This document shows, in pieces, positions 41,176-50,666 of a stretch of DNA of 62,176 nucleotides. The notes under the pieces are model-generated. The model did no database searches. It saw nothing but the letters and a program-made list of their open reading frames with translations, and was not told where the DNA came from. This DNA comes from Thioglobus_C sp964448305 (GTDB taxonomy: Bacteria; Pseudomonadota; Gammaproteobacteria; PS1; Pseudothioglobaceae), in assembly GCA_964448305.1 (NCBI GenBank), contig CAYUWB010000005.1, positions 1 to 62,176 of the forward strand, read 5' to 3'. The stretch's first letter is position 1. Each line of letters starts with the position of its first letter. The position numbers and the translations under genes are program-made.

Positions 41176-42815
41176 TATGCAGATAGAATTAAATTATGCG
41201 CCTCAGATGCGGCCTTAATAAAGCTTTCAAATAACGGATGTCCATCACGTGGACTTGATGTAAATTCTGGATGAAACTGACAAGCCACAAACCAAGGGTG
41301 ATCTTTAATTTCAACCATCTCTACCAATGTACCATCAATAGAACGACCAGAAATCGTCAGCCCTGCCTTTTCAATCTTTCCAATTAGCTGATTATTAACT
41401 TCATAACGATGACGATGACGTTCAATAATCACATCTTTTCCATAAATTTCTCTGGCATTCGTGCCTTTAACCAATGCACATTCCTGACCACCTAGACGCA
41501 TAGTGCCGCCCAAATCAGAATCCTCATCTCGAGTTTGCACACTACCATCATCTTCTTGCCATTCAGTAATTAAACCAACGACTGGATAGGGTGTATCTTC
41601 ATTAAATTCAGTACTATTGGCATCAATCATATTAGCCATATGGCGTGCATATTCAATTACGGCTACTTGCATACCCAAACAAATACCTAAATAAGGCACC
41701 TTGTTTTCACGAGCATATTTAACCGTTGCAATCTTGCCTTCAACACCACGATTACCAAAACCACCTGGTACCAATATGGCACTCATTTCGTTCAAGCAAT
41801 CAGTGCCATTTTTTTCAATTTCTTCAGAATCAAAATAATGAATATTAACTTTAGTTTGTGTATGCACACCCGCATGAAGCAATGATTCCGACAACGACTT
41901 GTATGCTTCGGTCAAATCCATATATTTACCAACCATGGCAATATCAACACTGTGTGTTGGGCTATTAAGTTTATCAACAACACTACTCCATTCGCTTAAA
42001 TCTGCGTCTTTACAATCAAGACCAAGCTTCCTAACAACAACATTATCCAAACCTTGCTCATGTAATGCTTGTGGCACTTTGTAAATCGTATCAACATCGA
42101 GCGAAGTAAACACTGAGCTTTCTTCTACATTGGTAAAGAGTGCAATTTTTTGGCGTTCAGCCTCAGGAAGCTCTTGCTCTGATCGACAAATCAAAATATC
42201 GGGCTGAATACCAATACCTCTTAATTCTTTCACCGAGTGCTGCGTTGGTTTTGTCTTTAATTCACCTGCTACTTTAATATAAGGCAATAAAGTTAAATGC
42301 ACAAATAAAGTATTTTCACGGCCAACATCAAGGCTCATTTGCCTAATGGCCTCCATAAATGGCAAGGATTCAATGTCACCAGCTGTACCACCAATCTCTA
42401 CCAATGCCACATCTGCGCCTTGGGCACCTGCCATCATTAAGGTTTTAATCTCATTGGTAATGTGCGGAATAATCTGAACGGTCGCACCCAAATAGTCACC
42501 ACGACGCTCGCGTTCAATCACATTTTCATACACACGACCTGCAGTAAAGTTATTTTTCTTGCCGAGTTGAATACGCACAAATCGCTCATAATGACCAAGG
42601 TCAAGGTCGGTTTCAGCGCCATCATTGGTGACAAAGACTTCGCCATGTTGGAATGGGCTCATGGTGCCAGGATCAACGTTAATATACGGATCCAGCTTAA
42701 GCATGGTAATGTTAAGTCCGCGTGATTCTAAAAGTGAAGCTAGAGAGGCTGAAGCGATTCCTTTACCTAAAGAGGAAACCACACCACCAGTAATAAAGAT
42801 GTATTTTGTTGTCAT
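41175..42815 (-). CDS. pyrG: CTP synthase
   Basis: PyrG aminates UTP to CTP using glutamine and ATP. The 546 residues start with the synthase domain (1-265; ITGGVVSSLGKGI with the P-loop-like motif and SPFQHGEVFVTNDGAETDLDLGHYERF). They end with the class I glutaminase domain (about 290-540), where GICLGMQ holds the catalytic Cys and CQFHPEFTSSP the His-Glu pair. It is divergent from msbA across 79 bases. Eno, its frequent downstream neighbour, is replaced here by the Cys-rich gene. Confidence 0.98.
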   Translation of the reverse strand: MTTKYIFITGGVVSSLGKGIASASLASLLESRGLNITMLKLDPYINVDPGTMSPFQHGEVFVTNDGAETDLDLGHYERFVRIQLGKKNNFTAGRVYENVIERERRGDYLGATVQIIPHITNEIKTLMMAGAQGADVALVEIGGTAGDIESLPFMEAIRQMSLDVGRENTLFVHLTLLPYIKVAGELKTKPTQHSVKELRGIGIQPDILICRSEQELPEAERQKIALFTNVEESSVFTSLDVDTIYKVPQALHEQGLDNVVVRKLGLDCKDADLSEWSSVVDKLNSPTHSVDIAMVGKYMDLTEAYKSLSESLLHAGVHTQTKVNIHYFDSEEIEKNGTDCLNEMSAILVPGGFGNRGVEGKIATVKYARENKVPYLGICLGMQVAVIEYARHMANMIDANSTEFNEDTPYPVVGLITEWQEDDGSVQTRDEDSDLGGTMRLGGQECALVKGTNAREIYGKDVIIERHRHRYEVNNQLIGKIEKAGLTISGRSIDGTLVEMVEIKDHPWFVACQFHPEFTSSPRDGHPLFESFIKAASEAHNLILSA

Positions 42816-42894
42816 CGAAAACTAACAAAGTTGAAATGGTTATGATACACAAAACTGTGTAGAATATGGACGTATTAAATCATAGTAAATATCG

Positions 42895-44616
42895 ATGCAA
42901 TATAAACAGTTTTTTTCAAGGCTTTTTTTTTACCTAAAAGCGCATATTGGCAAGCTCATTTTTACTTCAGTAATGATGATGTTTGCAACCGCACTCGAAA
43001 GCTCTATTCCTGAAATTACTGGTCGTATTGTTGATGAGTTGTTTGCCGCCGAGCGCGACCAACAAATCGCTTTAATTTACGCTTTGGCGTTATTTGGCGT
43101 GATTGTACTTAGCTCAATTTTTGCAATGACTTCTACTGCTGCCAGCTCTTGGGTGTCCAATAAAGTGATTATGGATTTGCGTGTTGACATGTTTGCAAAA
43201 TTATTAAAGCTACCGAAATCTTACTTTGATAAACATCCTACTGGAAAAACCTTATCCAAACTGACCTTTGATGTTGAGCAAATCGCTGCTGCTGCCTCAA
43301 GTATTTGGCTAGATTTTATCAAATCATCGATGACTGTTATTATCTTGGTTGGTTATTTATTTTATAAAAATTGGCAGTTGAGTTTGACGCTGATTATCCT
43401 ACTTCCATTGGTCTATTTAGCGGTCAAACTTTCGTCAAATCGTATGCGTAGTTCATCCCAAAAAGTGCAAAATTCAATGGGCAGAATGACACATCTTTTA
43501 GATGAAAATATCTCTGGCAGTTCTTTGGTTAAAATCTATCATGCACAAGACCAAGAAAGCAACAAATTTAACGACCTAATTAAAAGCATTCGCCAACAAC
43601 GATTCAAAGTCGATATGACAGGCGCATTTAACACGGGATTCGTTAATATTTTAATCGGCCTCTCTTTAGGTAGTGTGGTGTATTTCTCATCCACCTTATT
43701 AGAGATGAGTGCTGGTGAATTTTTGTCTTTCTTTACGGCGATGGGCATGCTGGTTAAGCCTGCCAAAAGCCTCGTTAATATCAACAAACCACTACAAACT
43801 GCCATGGCAGCTGGTGAAAGCGTGTTTGGGTTGATTGATGAAGAGGAAGAACACAATGATGGTACGGAGCAACTCACCAATTCAAAAGGTGCAATTGAAT
43901 TTAAGGATGTGTCGTTTGGTTATTCTGGCGATACCACTGTTTTAAATAATATCAACTTAGAGATCAAACCGGGTGAAACCGTTGCCTTAGTAGGTTCAAC
44001 CGGTAGTGGAAAAACCACGATTATTCAACTATTGGCTAAATTTTACTCACCAAATTCTGGTGTTATTACCATTGATGGTACGGATATCAGTAAGTTTGAA
44101 GTGGATTCACTGCGATCACAAATTGCTTTTGTTGATCAAAACGTACGCTTATTTAACGACACAGTTAAAGGCAATATCGCACTCGGTCAAATCGACACCA
44201 TGAGCGATGCCCAAGTACAGCATGCTGCCAAAGTTTCTAATGCGCATGAATTTATTCAAGAATTAAGTGAACAATTTGAAACTGAAATTGGTGAAGATGG
44301 CACCAAACTTTCTGGCGGACAACGCCAGCGCCTAGCGATTGCTAGAGCCATTGCCAAAGACAGCCCTATTTTGATTTTAGACGAGGCAACTTCAGCGCTA
44401 GACTCTGCCACTGAAAAACAAGTGCAAGCCGCCATTGATGAAATGCAGAAAGATCGCACTACCATTATTATTGCACACCGTCTTAGCACGGTTCAAAAAG
44501 CTGACAGAATTGTGGTATTACGCCGTGGCGAAATTATTGAGCAAGGCTCACATAAAGACCTTATTGATGCAAAAGGTGAATATGCCTCTCTATATAAGCA
44601 CCAATTTGAAGGTTAA
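42895..44616 (+). CDS. msbA: lipid A export ATP-binding/permease protein MsbA
   Basis: MsbA flips core lipid A across the inner membrane. The 573 residues are a half-size ABC exporter: six membrane segments (about 18-300) and an ATPase domain with Walker A (GSTGSGKTT), signature LSGGQRQRLAIARA, Walker B (ILILDEATSALDS) and H-loop (IIAHRLST). The length and architecture match MsbA, but related exporters cannot be excluded since lpxK is not adjacent. Its stop abuts the stop of the convergent aldehyde dehydrogenase gene with no spacer. Confidence 0.88.
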   Translation: MQYKQFFSRLFFYLKAHIGKLIFTSVMMMFATALESSIPEITGRIVDELFAAERDQQIALIYALALFGVIVLSSIFAMTSTAASSWVSNKVIMDLRVDMFAKLLKLPKSYFDKHPTGKTLSKLTFDVEQIAAAASSIWLDFIKSSMTVIILVGYLFYKNWQLSLTLIILLPLVYLAVKLSSNRMRSSSQKVQNSMGRMTHLLDENISGSSLVKIYHAQDQESNKFNDLIKSIRQQRFKVDMTGAFNTGFVNILIGLSLGSVVYFSSTLLEMSAGEFLSFFTAMGMLVKPAKSLVNINKPLQTAMAAGESVFGLIDEEEEHNDGTEQLTNSKGAIEFKDVSFGYSGDTTVLNNINLEIKPGETVALVGSTGSGKTTIIQLLAKFYSPNSGVITIDGTDISKFEVDSLRSQIAFVDQNVRLFNDTVKGNIALGQIDTMSDAQVQHAAKVSNAHEFIQELSEQFETEIGEDGTKLSGGQRQRLAIARAIAKDSPILILDEATSALDSATEKQVQAAIDEMQKDRTTIIIAHRLSTVQKADRIVVLRRGEIIEQGSHKDLIDAKGEYASLYKHQFEG

Positions 44617-45999
44617 TTAAGACTTAGTTACAATCATTTTATGCTCAAGCATATCGCGCATAGAATAACCAATACCGCCAATACCGTAACCTGAATGCTT
44701 ACGCCCTGCAAATGGCATCCAATCAACTCTAAAGGTGGTATAGTCGTTAATCATCACCGCACTGGCTTCAAGCTTTTTCGCCACATCCATTGCTAAAGAT
44801 GCATTGTCACTAAAAATAGATGATTGGAACGATACATCCAAACTGTTGGCTTGCACTATTGCTTCATCAATGGCTTGATAACCGTAAACACACACAACAG
44901 GGCCAAAAATCTCTTGAGTAGATACTTTTGAGCTCTTAGCTGGATCAAGCAAAACAGTTGGCTCATAGCTAACCTTGTTAATCCGCTTGCCGCCAGTGAT
45001 TAAAGTCGCACCTTCAGTAATAGCTTCATCTACCCAGGCTTCAATCCGATCGGTTTCTTTCGGCAAGATTAATGGGCCTAAATCACTGTCTTCATTGATC
45101 GCATCACCTACAATTTGTGTCGATGCAACATCGGCAATTTTTTGCGCTAATGCTTGCGCTTTAGCTTCAGGCACATACACACGCTGCACTGAAACACAAA
45201 CCTGACCTGAATGGTACATGCTAGCCTTTACCACGCCATTAACAAAACCCTGTTCATCTGCATATTCATCCAAGATCAGTGGCGCCACGCCACCGTGCTC
45301 TAGTGCGCAACGCGTACCTGGTGCCAGTTTTGATTTGAGATGCCAACCCACTTTAGCAGAACCAATAAAACTAAAAAAGGCTACTCTTGGATCGGTGACT
45401 AATTTTTCAGAATTTTCACGATTAGTGAGTGCCACTTGCACCCAGCCATCTGGCAATCCAGCTTGCTTGATAAGCTCGGCCAAGCGCAAACAACACAACG
45501 GTGTAACAGATGCTGGTTTAATAATGACCGGACAACCTGCAGCCACTGCAGGGATTATTTGATGAATACTTAAATTAAGTGGATGATTAAAAGCACTCAC
45601 TGCAACCACAACACCAATTGGCTCGAGAATAGTAAATGCCTCATGGCCAGCACCTGCAGCACTTAAATCCATTGGTATTTCAACGCCTTTGCTGTTTTTA
45701 ATTTCAGTAATAGCAATGTGTATACCATTAACAGCTCGCGTTACCTCAACACGTGCATCACGAATTGGTTTACCACCTTCGTTGGCAATTAAACGTGAAA
45801 AATCTTCATGTTCAGCATCAACCAAATCAGCCAATTTTTTCAAAACATCTACGCGCTCGCTCACACTTAAGCAACCATCTTTATGCAAAGCTTGTGCGGT
45901 TGAGAGCATGGCATTCACTTGGATGTTGTCATGCATCTCTAACTCAGCCAATATCTCGCCTGTATATGCCTGGTTAACAGTTAATATTTCTTTGGCCAT
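44617..45999 (-). CDS. NAD(P)-dependent aldehyde dehydrogenase, substrate unknown
   Basis: The 460 residues (ATG at 45999, preceded by GAGGAATAAGAGA; a TTG seven codons upstream is less likely) form an ALDH-superfamily enzyme. The oxyanion Asn is in AFNHPLN, the general base Glu in ALEHGGVAP and the nucleophile Cys in SGQVCVSVQRVYV. The subgroup resembles lactaldehyde/succinate-semialdehyde-type enzymes. It starts four bases after the acetolactate-synthase-like gene, so its substrate may be an aldehyde produced or consumed by that ThDP enzyme. That link is inference. Confidence 0.9.
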   Translation of the reverse strand: MAKEILTVNQAYTGEILAELEMHDNIQVNAMLSTAQALHKDGCLSVSERVDVLKKLADLVDAEHEDFSRLIANEGGKPIRDARVEVTRAVNGIHIAITEIKNSKGVEIPMDLSAAGAGHEAFTILEPIGVVVAVSAFNHPLNLSIHQIIPAVAAGCPVIIKPASVTPLCCLRLAELIKQAGLPDGWVQVALTNRENSEKLVTDPRVAFFSFIGSAKVGWHLKSKLAPGTRCALEHGGVAPLILDEYADEQGFVNGVVKASMYHSGQVCVSVQRVYVPEAKAQALAQKIADVASTQIVGDAINEDSDLGPLILPKETDRIEAWVDEAITEGATLITGGKRINKVSYEPTVLLDPAKSSKVSTQEIFGPVVCVYGYQAIDEAIVQANSLDVSFQSSIFSDNASLAMDVAKKLEASAVMINDYTTFRVDWMPFAGRKHSGYGIGGIGYSMRDMLEHKMIVTKS

Positions 46000-46003
46000 T
46001 CTC

Positions 46004-47647
46004 TTATTCCTCAGAATCAAATTGTTTCAAGTCATCCAATAAAGTTTTGGTGTTTTGCGAATAATCAATTGGCAGATCAACAACATGCACACCTCCCGCC
46101 TCAAAAGCTTTATTTAAAGTTGGAACAAGCTCATCACTCGACGCTATTCTATGACCTATTGCCCCATAACTTTGCGCATACATGACAAAATCAGGATTGT
46201 TAAAATCAAGCGCAAAATCTGGCAACCATTGTGCAGCTTGCTTCCATTTAATCATGCCATAACCACTGTCATTAAAAATCAACACCACTAAATTCAAATT
46301 TAAACGAGTGGCTGTTTCCAATTCCTGAGAGTTCATCATAAATCCGCCATCACCACAGACGGCTAGTACACGCTTTTTCGGATATATTAAGCTACAAGCT
46401 ATCGCAGATGGTAAGCCTGCGCCCATTGTTGCTAGTGCATTGTCTAGTAGCAATGTATTGGGTCCACGCGTATGGTAGTGACGTGCAAACCACAGTTTAA
46501 ACATGCCGTTATCCAAAGAAACAATATCCTCAGAATCCATCACTTTACGCACATCTGCCACCACTCTTTGCGGCAACATTGGAAATGAAGAGTCATCATC
46601 TAGAGAGTGAATAGCAACCCTTGTGCGTTCACGAATCTCATCAACCCACTCAGTATTGCAATTAACACACCCTGACAACTCATCGGTTAATCTAGATATG
46701 GTGTCACAAATATTACCGACAACCTCTATTTGAGGGTAATAAATATCTTTAATCTGCGCTGAGTGGAAATTAATATGGATCACTTGTTGCTCATCACCTT
46801 TCATGATGAATGGTGGTTTTTCAACAATATCATGTCCGACATTGATAATCAAATCAGCCTTTTTAATAGCCTCATGCACATAATCCTTTGAAGAAAAGGC
46901 TGCTGTACCAATAAATTTATCAACATTTCCGCTGAGTGCACCCTTACCCATTTGTGTATTAAAAAACAAGATACCTGTCTTATCCAAAAACTTAGACAAA
47001 GGCTCACGAATACGTTTTCTATTGGCGCCAGCACCAACAAGTAACAATGGTCTTTTAGCCTGTGTAATGGCGCTAGCCGCTTTCTCAATAGCCTTATTTG
47101 TAGCAAACAATCTGTGAATCGTTTGCCGAGGAAAAACACTATCATTTTCAACTTCCTCTCTGGCTACATCTTCTGGCAATTCAAGATGCACTGCACCGGG
47201 GCGCTCTTCTTCCGCAATTCGAAAGGCGCCACGCACCAAGGCTGGAATTTGTCGACCATAAACAATTTGGTCAGAATCTTTCACCAGCGGCTCCATCATC
47301 CTAACAATATCAAGAATTTGAAATTTACCCTGTAAACCTGCTTTGATAGGCTTTTGCCCAGTAATCACCACTATTGGCATGGCGCCAAGTTGTGCATAAG
47401 CAATCGCGGTAACTAAGTTAGTGGCGCCAGGACCAAGTGTTGCCAAACATACGCCTGCCCTACCCGTTAGACGCCCATAAGTCGCCGCCATGAACGCCGC
47501 AGCTTGCTCGTGGCGAGTGAGAATAAATTTAATAGATGAGTTTCTAAGTGAATCAAGAAGGTCAAGATTTTCTTCACCTGGGATACCAAATATGTACTCA
47601 ACGCCTTCGTTTTCTAGCGCCTTTACAAACAGATCGGATGCTTTCAT
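46004..47647 (-). CDS. acetolactate-synthase-like ThDP enzyme
   Basis: The 547 residues have the three domains of the acetolactate synthase/pyruvate oxidase family. The N-terminal ThDP pyrimidine domain has the catalytic Glu in ILTRHEQAAAFMA, the middle domain spans about 190-330, and the C-terminal domain has GDGGFMMNSQELETATRLN with the metal-ligand ND following (GDG-x-N motif). No ilvN small subunit is adjacent and no FAD-binding signature is certain. Pairing with an aldehyde dehydrogenase suggests a catabolic or aldehyde-releasing reaction rather than branched-chain amino-acid synthesis. Substrate unknown. Confidence 0.85.
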   Translation of the reverse strand: MKASDLFVKALENEGVEYIFGIPGEENLDLLDSLRNSSIKFILTRHEQAAAFMAATYGRLTGRAGVCLATLGPGATNLVTAIAYAQLGAMPIVVITGQKPIKAGLQGKFQILDIVRMMEPLVKDSDQIVYGRQIPALVRGAFRIAEEERPGAVHLELPEDVAREEVENDSVFPRQTIHRLFATNKAIEKAASAITQAKRPLLLVGAGANRKRIREPLSKFLDKTGILFFNTQMGKGALSGNVDKFIGTAAFSSKDYVHEAIKKADLIINVGHDIVEKPPFIMKGDEQQVIHINFHSAQIKDIYYPQIEVVGNICDTISRLTDELSGCVNCNTEWVDEIRERTRVAIHSLDDDSSFPMLPQRVVADVRKVMDSEDIVSLDNGMFKLWFARHYHTRGPNTLLLDNALATMGAGLPSAIACSLIYPKKRVLAVCGDGGFMMNSQELETATRLNLNLVVLIFNDSGYGMIKWKQAAQWLPDFALDFNNPDFVMYAQSYGAIGHRIASSDELVPTLNKAFEAGGVHVVDLPIDYSQNTKTLLDDLKQFDSEE

Positions 47648-47703
47648 ATTCCCCTAAGAATGTTGTTCTTAGCGTTAGCATACCATATTTTTTTATAGTT
47701 GAG

Positions 47704-48768
47704 CTATATTAGGCGAGAGAGCGCTTTTCCAGAATCTAAAACTTCTCTAACCATCTGTGAAGCATCCATCAATGATTTGGCTTTTTTGGTGTGCCAAAGC
47801 ACCAAGCTAGCGGATAAAACCAATCCATCATAAAACATACCTTGCTCACCAGCAAGTGCGGCCTTGCCTAGCTTAACGGTATAGTCTGCTAACTCAGGAA
47901 TATTTTGATGCACATCTAACTCGCCTGGAAATGAAATAGCACGCATATCTTGTTCAATGCCTAATGATGCCGGATCAATATCCACACGATCTTGCTCGTC
48001 ACTGCCCTGGTAAGAAATCATTAAGCCTTTTTGACGCAATGATGGAATAACACCACCTTCAACACCTCGAATTAATAAAGCGCTTTCCATACCAGAGGCT
48101 TTAACCAGGTCTGCATAAATCGGCGGATAAGGCTTGTGTACGTAACCCAAAATAGAGTGTGTAGTTTTGCCACGTAATGGACCAATCAAAGTTTCTACCG
48201 TATTAATAACCGTGCGTTTAATCACGCGATCACGTAAAGAAACAATATTATGTAAGCCTTTGCAATAGCTTGCTTGGTCAATATAACTCCAACCAATGGC
48301 TGGATTTTCTAGCCTTGCTTTGGCATCTGCTGTTGAGTGATCAACACTCAACCCCAATGCTTCACTAATATGGCGATGAGTTAAACCAAATTTAGGTGAA
48401 ACACTGTCTAAACCATGAATCACTGTTGGCAAACCTAACTCAGCTAACAGCGGTGGTAAGAATGATGAAACAGGAATAGATCGGTTATAGCCACTATAAG
48501 GGTCGCCCAAATCTACCAAATGTTCAACATCCACTGTTTGCTTGTCGCTCTGTGCCAAAATAGCGGCCAAAATACCTTCATTTTCTTCCATGGTTTCACG
48601 TTTCATACGCAATGCAATTAAGAAGATGGCTGATTGTACGTCGTCAATTTCGCCACGAAGTATGGCTTGCATACCGCCTTTAGCTTCTTCAAAGTCAATA
48701 TTTTTACTCAAATCAGGGCCGGTTGCCACACGTTGAATAATTGATTTCATTAATTCTTGTGAATTCAT
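47704..48768 (-). CDS. TrpD-like phosphoribosyltransferase-fold protein (YbiB/TrpD2 type)
   Basis: The 354 residues have the helical N-domain and alpha/beta C-domain of the anthranilate phosphoribosyltransferase family (ILRGEIDDVQSAIFLIALRMK; TLIGPLRGKTTHSILGYVHKPYP). The PRPP loop GTGGDG is replaced by DLGDPYSGYNR, and KHGNR by IHGLDSVSPK. It therefore probably does not make phosphoribosyl anthranilate. The TrpD2/YbiB subgroup binds nucleic acids in E. coli. It shares a four-base overlap with the upstream Rieske gene. Its role is unknown. Confidence 0.82.
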   Translation of the reverse strand: MNSQELMKSIIQRVATGPDLSKNIDFEEAKGGMQAILRGEIDDVQSAIFLIALRMKRETMEENEGILAAILAQSDKQTVDVEHLVDLGDPYSGYNRSIPVSSFLPPLLAELGLPTVIHGLDSVSPKFGLTHRHISEALGLSVDHSTADAKARLENPAIGWSYIDQASYCKGLHNIVSLRDRVIKRTVINTVETLIGPLRGKTTHSILGYVHKPYPPIYADLVKASGMESALLIRGVEGGVIPSLRQKGLMISYQGSDEQDRVDIDPASLGIEQDMRAISFPGELDVHQNIPELADYTVKLGKAALAGEQGMFYDGLVLSASLVLWHTKKAKSLMDASQMVREVLDSGKALSRLI

Positions 48769-49067
48769 ATTTCTATATATATTTTGTTATTTTCTTGTTT
48801 GATATTATAAGTTTGCATATCATCGACATCATCTTCTGAAGAGTCGCCCGTCGTCAAATCAAAACTATAGCCATGCAATGAGCACTTAACTCGATTACCT
48901 TTTAAACAACCTAAGGTAAGTTTAATGTCTTCATGCGGACAACGATTTTCTGCACAATACAAAGCACCGTTGTTCATGGTTACAAACAAATCTTTGTCTT
49001 TAATATTGACTTCTACCATTGTGCCTTCTTTAGGCGCCTGGTCTAAAACTTTAATCCAACTAGACAC
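48765..49067 (-). CDS. Rieske [2Fe-2S] ferredoxin
   Basis: The 100-residue soluble protein is a small Rieske domain of the NirD/biphenyl-ferredoxin type. The cluster motifs are RCPHEDIKL (Cys and His) and VKCSLHGYSFDL (Cys and His), giving two Cys and two His ligands. It should transfer electrons to an oxygenase or reductase, or sense redox. No oxygenase is in the window. It overlaps the TrpD-like gene by four bases and the lytic transglycosylase stop by one. Confidence 0.92.
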   Translation of the reverse strand: MSSWIKVLDQAPKEGTMVEVNIKDKDLFVTMNNGALYCAENRCPHEDIKLTLGCLKGNRVKCSLHGYSFDLTTGDSSEDDVDDMQTYNIKQENNKIYIEI

Positions 49068-49672
49068 TAAAAAAACCGCCAGATACTGTTACTATCAAGG
49101 GCCGATGAACACTGGTTTAGTTGTTGCTTATAACGCTTAGCGTTTTGTTCTACACCTTTAGCAACTTGCATTAACCATGCTTTGGCTAAATAAGATTTTT
49201 TGTTAAAACCACCATGGCCTTCATGATACGCCAAATATTGATTGTAAGCATCCGACTTGGCAATACCCGAAAGCTTAGAAGATTGATTAATATACCAGCC
49301 AACAAAATCAGCCGCATCTTCAAAATCATCACGATCAGCGTCTTTATTGCCAGTCTTTAATTGATACCAATCCCAAGTGTCATCTTTGGCTTGTGCAAAA
49401 CCATAAGCACTGCTTGGCCTAAACCAAGGCACCACACCAAAGAGTTTTTCTCTTGGTGGTTTTGCATCGGAAGCAAAACGAGACTCTTGATACATAATGG
49501 CTAATTGTACATGTGCTGGAGAGCCATATTTTTTCTCACTGGCTTTCACCGCTCGATACCAACTCACCTCTTCATCCATCAAGTTACAAATATTACTCAC
49601 TTCAACTGCTGGTGTCGAAAAACACCCACTCAACAAAGCTGAAAGAAAAACGATTAATACACTTTTTTTCAT
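49067..49672 (-). CDS. lipoprotein lytic transglycosylase (SLT-like)
   Basis: The 201 residues begin with a lipoprotein signal (SALLSGC, lipidated C17). The domain has a lysozyme-like lytic transglycosylase pattern: catalytic Glu E63 in IMYQESRFASDA, then SSAYGFAQAKDDTWDWY and YLAYHEGHGGF. Such enzymes cleave peptidoglycan to anhydromuropeptides in the periplasm. It abuts the cold-shock/membrane gene upstream (one-base overlap) and the Rieske gene downstream in a compact run. Confidence 0.88.
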   Translation of the reverse strand: MKKSVLIVFLSALLSGCFSTPAVEVSNICNLMDEEVSWYRAVKASEKKYGSPAHVQLAIMYQESRFASDAKPPREKLFGVVPWFRPSSAYGFAQAKDDTWDWYQLKTGNKDADRDDFEDAADFVGWYINQSSKLSGIAKSDAYNQYLAYHEGHGGFNKKSYLAKAWLMQVAKGVEQNAKRYKQQLNQCSSALDSNSIWRFF

Positions 49673-49992
49673 TAGCCGGCTACAGTTGGGAAAAACACTT
49701 TATAAGCCACAATCAATTGCAAAACAAACAACACGGCAAACATACCTTTAATGGCAGCATCTGATAATGGCGCTGATTCACTAGAAGAAGATTTTTCTAG
49801 TTTAACATTAGTTGCTACCAAGCCTTTTTCAGATTCCTCTGCCTGGAACACCACGCGCGTATCTGCTTTTAGACGCGATTTGTTGTAAATATTCTTTTGG
49901 TGAACGAAATATTTCTCACCATCATCACCCGTAATAAAACCATATCCTTTGGTACCAAACTGGGCGACTACGCCTTTTACTTTTTTTGCCAT
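49672..49992 (-). CDS. cold-shock domain protein with C-terminal membrane segment
   Basis: The 106 residues begin with a cold-shock domain (1-67) bearing both RNA-binding motifs, KGYGFITG and YFVHQKNI. A Ser-rich linker (68-80) leads to one membrane segment (about 83-101, FAVLFVLQLIVAYKVFF). This arrangement would tether a nucleic-acid-binding domain to the inner membrane. Its stop overlaps the start of the lytic transglycosylase by one base. Membrane tethering is inferred from the hydrophobic stretch. Confidence 0.85.
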   Translation of the reverse strand: MAKKVKGVVAQFGTKGYGFITGDDGEKYFVHQKNIYNKSRLKADTRVVFQAEESEKGLVATNVKLEKSSSSESAPLSDAAIKGMFAVLFVLQLIVAYKVFFPTVAG

Positions 49993-49995
49993 TTT

Positions 49996-50652
49996 TTACT
50001 CTCCTCTCTTGTGCAAACAATAAGTTGCTTTTTCAATAAAATCCACGCCAGCGCGTAGAAACTTAGGCTCATTTTTAATGTCATTGAAACACTGTAATTG
50101 TTGACATTCGAACCCTTTACTAAATAGTGAAACCACTTCATTTTCATCCACTGCAAACGGTGGGCCACTTATTTGTGATTGCGGGTAATTTAGTGTTAAT
50201 AATAACACCCTGCAATCCTTCGATATTATAGAGTATAAATGCTGTGTATATTTTGCTCTTAAATCAACCACTAGCGCGATTAGCGCTGCACGATCATACA
50301 CCACAGAAACTGATTTTAATATCGATGCATCCAGTGCAAAATAATCGCCACAATACAAGACAATATCCTCACCTTGATATAGGGTAAATTGGTCGGCTTG
50401 GTGAATTGTGTAGGCAAGATTATTTTCAGCAAAAAATTGCTCTATCGCCAATTGACTAAGCTCAACGCCAATCACCTTAAAACCTTGCTCAAGCAAATAA
50501 ACCATGTCGTAGCTTTTGCCACACAAAGGCACAAATACTGTATCACCCTGCTTGAGCTCTAGGCAGTCTATAAACTCAATTAACTTGGAATTCACTTGAT
50601 CTCGGTGCCAACCTGTTTCCCCATCTTTCCAACGCTGTATCCAATCCGTCAT
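49996..50652 (-). CDS. tpm: thiopurine S-methyltransferase (Tpm/TPMT family)
   Basis: The SAM-dependent methyltransferase of the TPMT family; bacterial Tpm methylates thiopurines and also selenium or tellurium oxyanions. ATG at 50652 is chosen because AAGGA lies five bases upstream; the 218 residues then begin MTDWIQRWKDGETGWHRDQVN, the family start. VFVPLCGKSYDMVYLLEQGFKVIGVELSQ is the SAM site. The longer frame upstream lacks a ribosome-binding site. It is divergent from the thioredoxin-like gene by 27 bases. Confidence 0.93.
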   Translation of the reverse strand: MTDWIQRWKDGETGWHRDQVNSKLIEFIDCLELKQGDTVFVPLCGKSYDMVYLLEQGFKVIGVELSQLAIEQFFAENNLAYTIHQADQFTLYQGEDIVLYCGDYFALDASILKSVSVVYDRAALIALVVDLRAKYTQHLYSIISKDCRVLLLTLNYPQSQISGPPFAVDENEVVSLFSKGFECQQLQCFNDIKNEPKFLRAGVDFIEKATYCLHKRGE

Positions 50653-50666
50653 TACCATCCTTAAGT

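Noticed and set aside
46004..47647. Sulfoacetaldehyde acetyltransferase (Xsc)
   Set aside because: The protein is shorter than Xsc (about 590 residues), and no pta or sulfonate-uptake gene lies nearby; the acetolactate-synthase-like label is safer.
47704..48768. Anthranilate phosphoribosyltransferase (trpD) proper
   Set aside because: The PRPP-binding GTGGDG and KHGNR motifs are replaced, and no other tryptophan genes are nearby.
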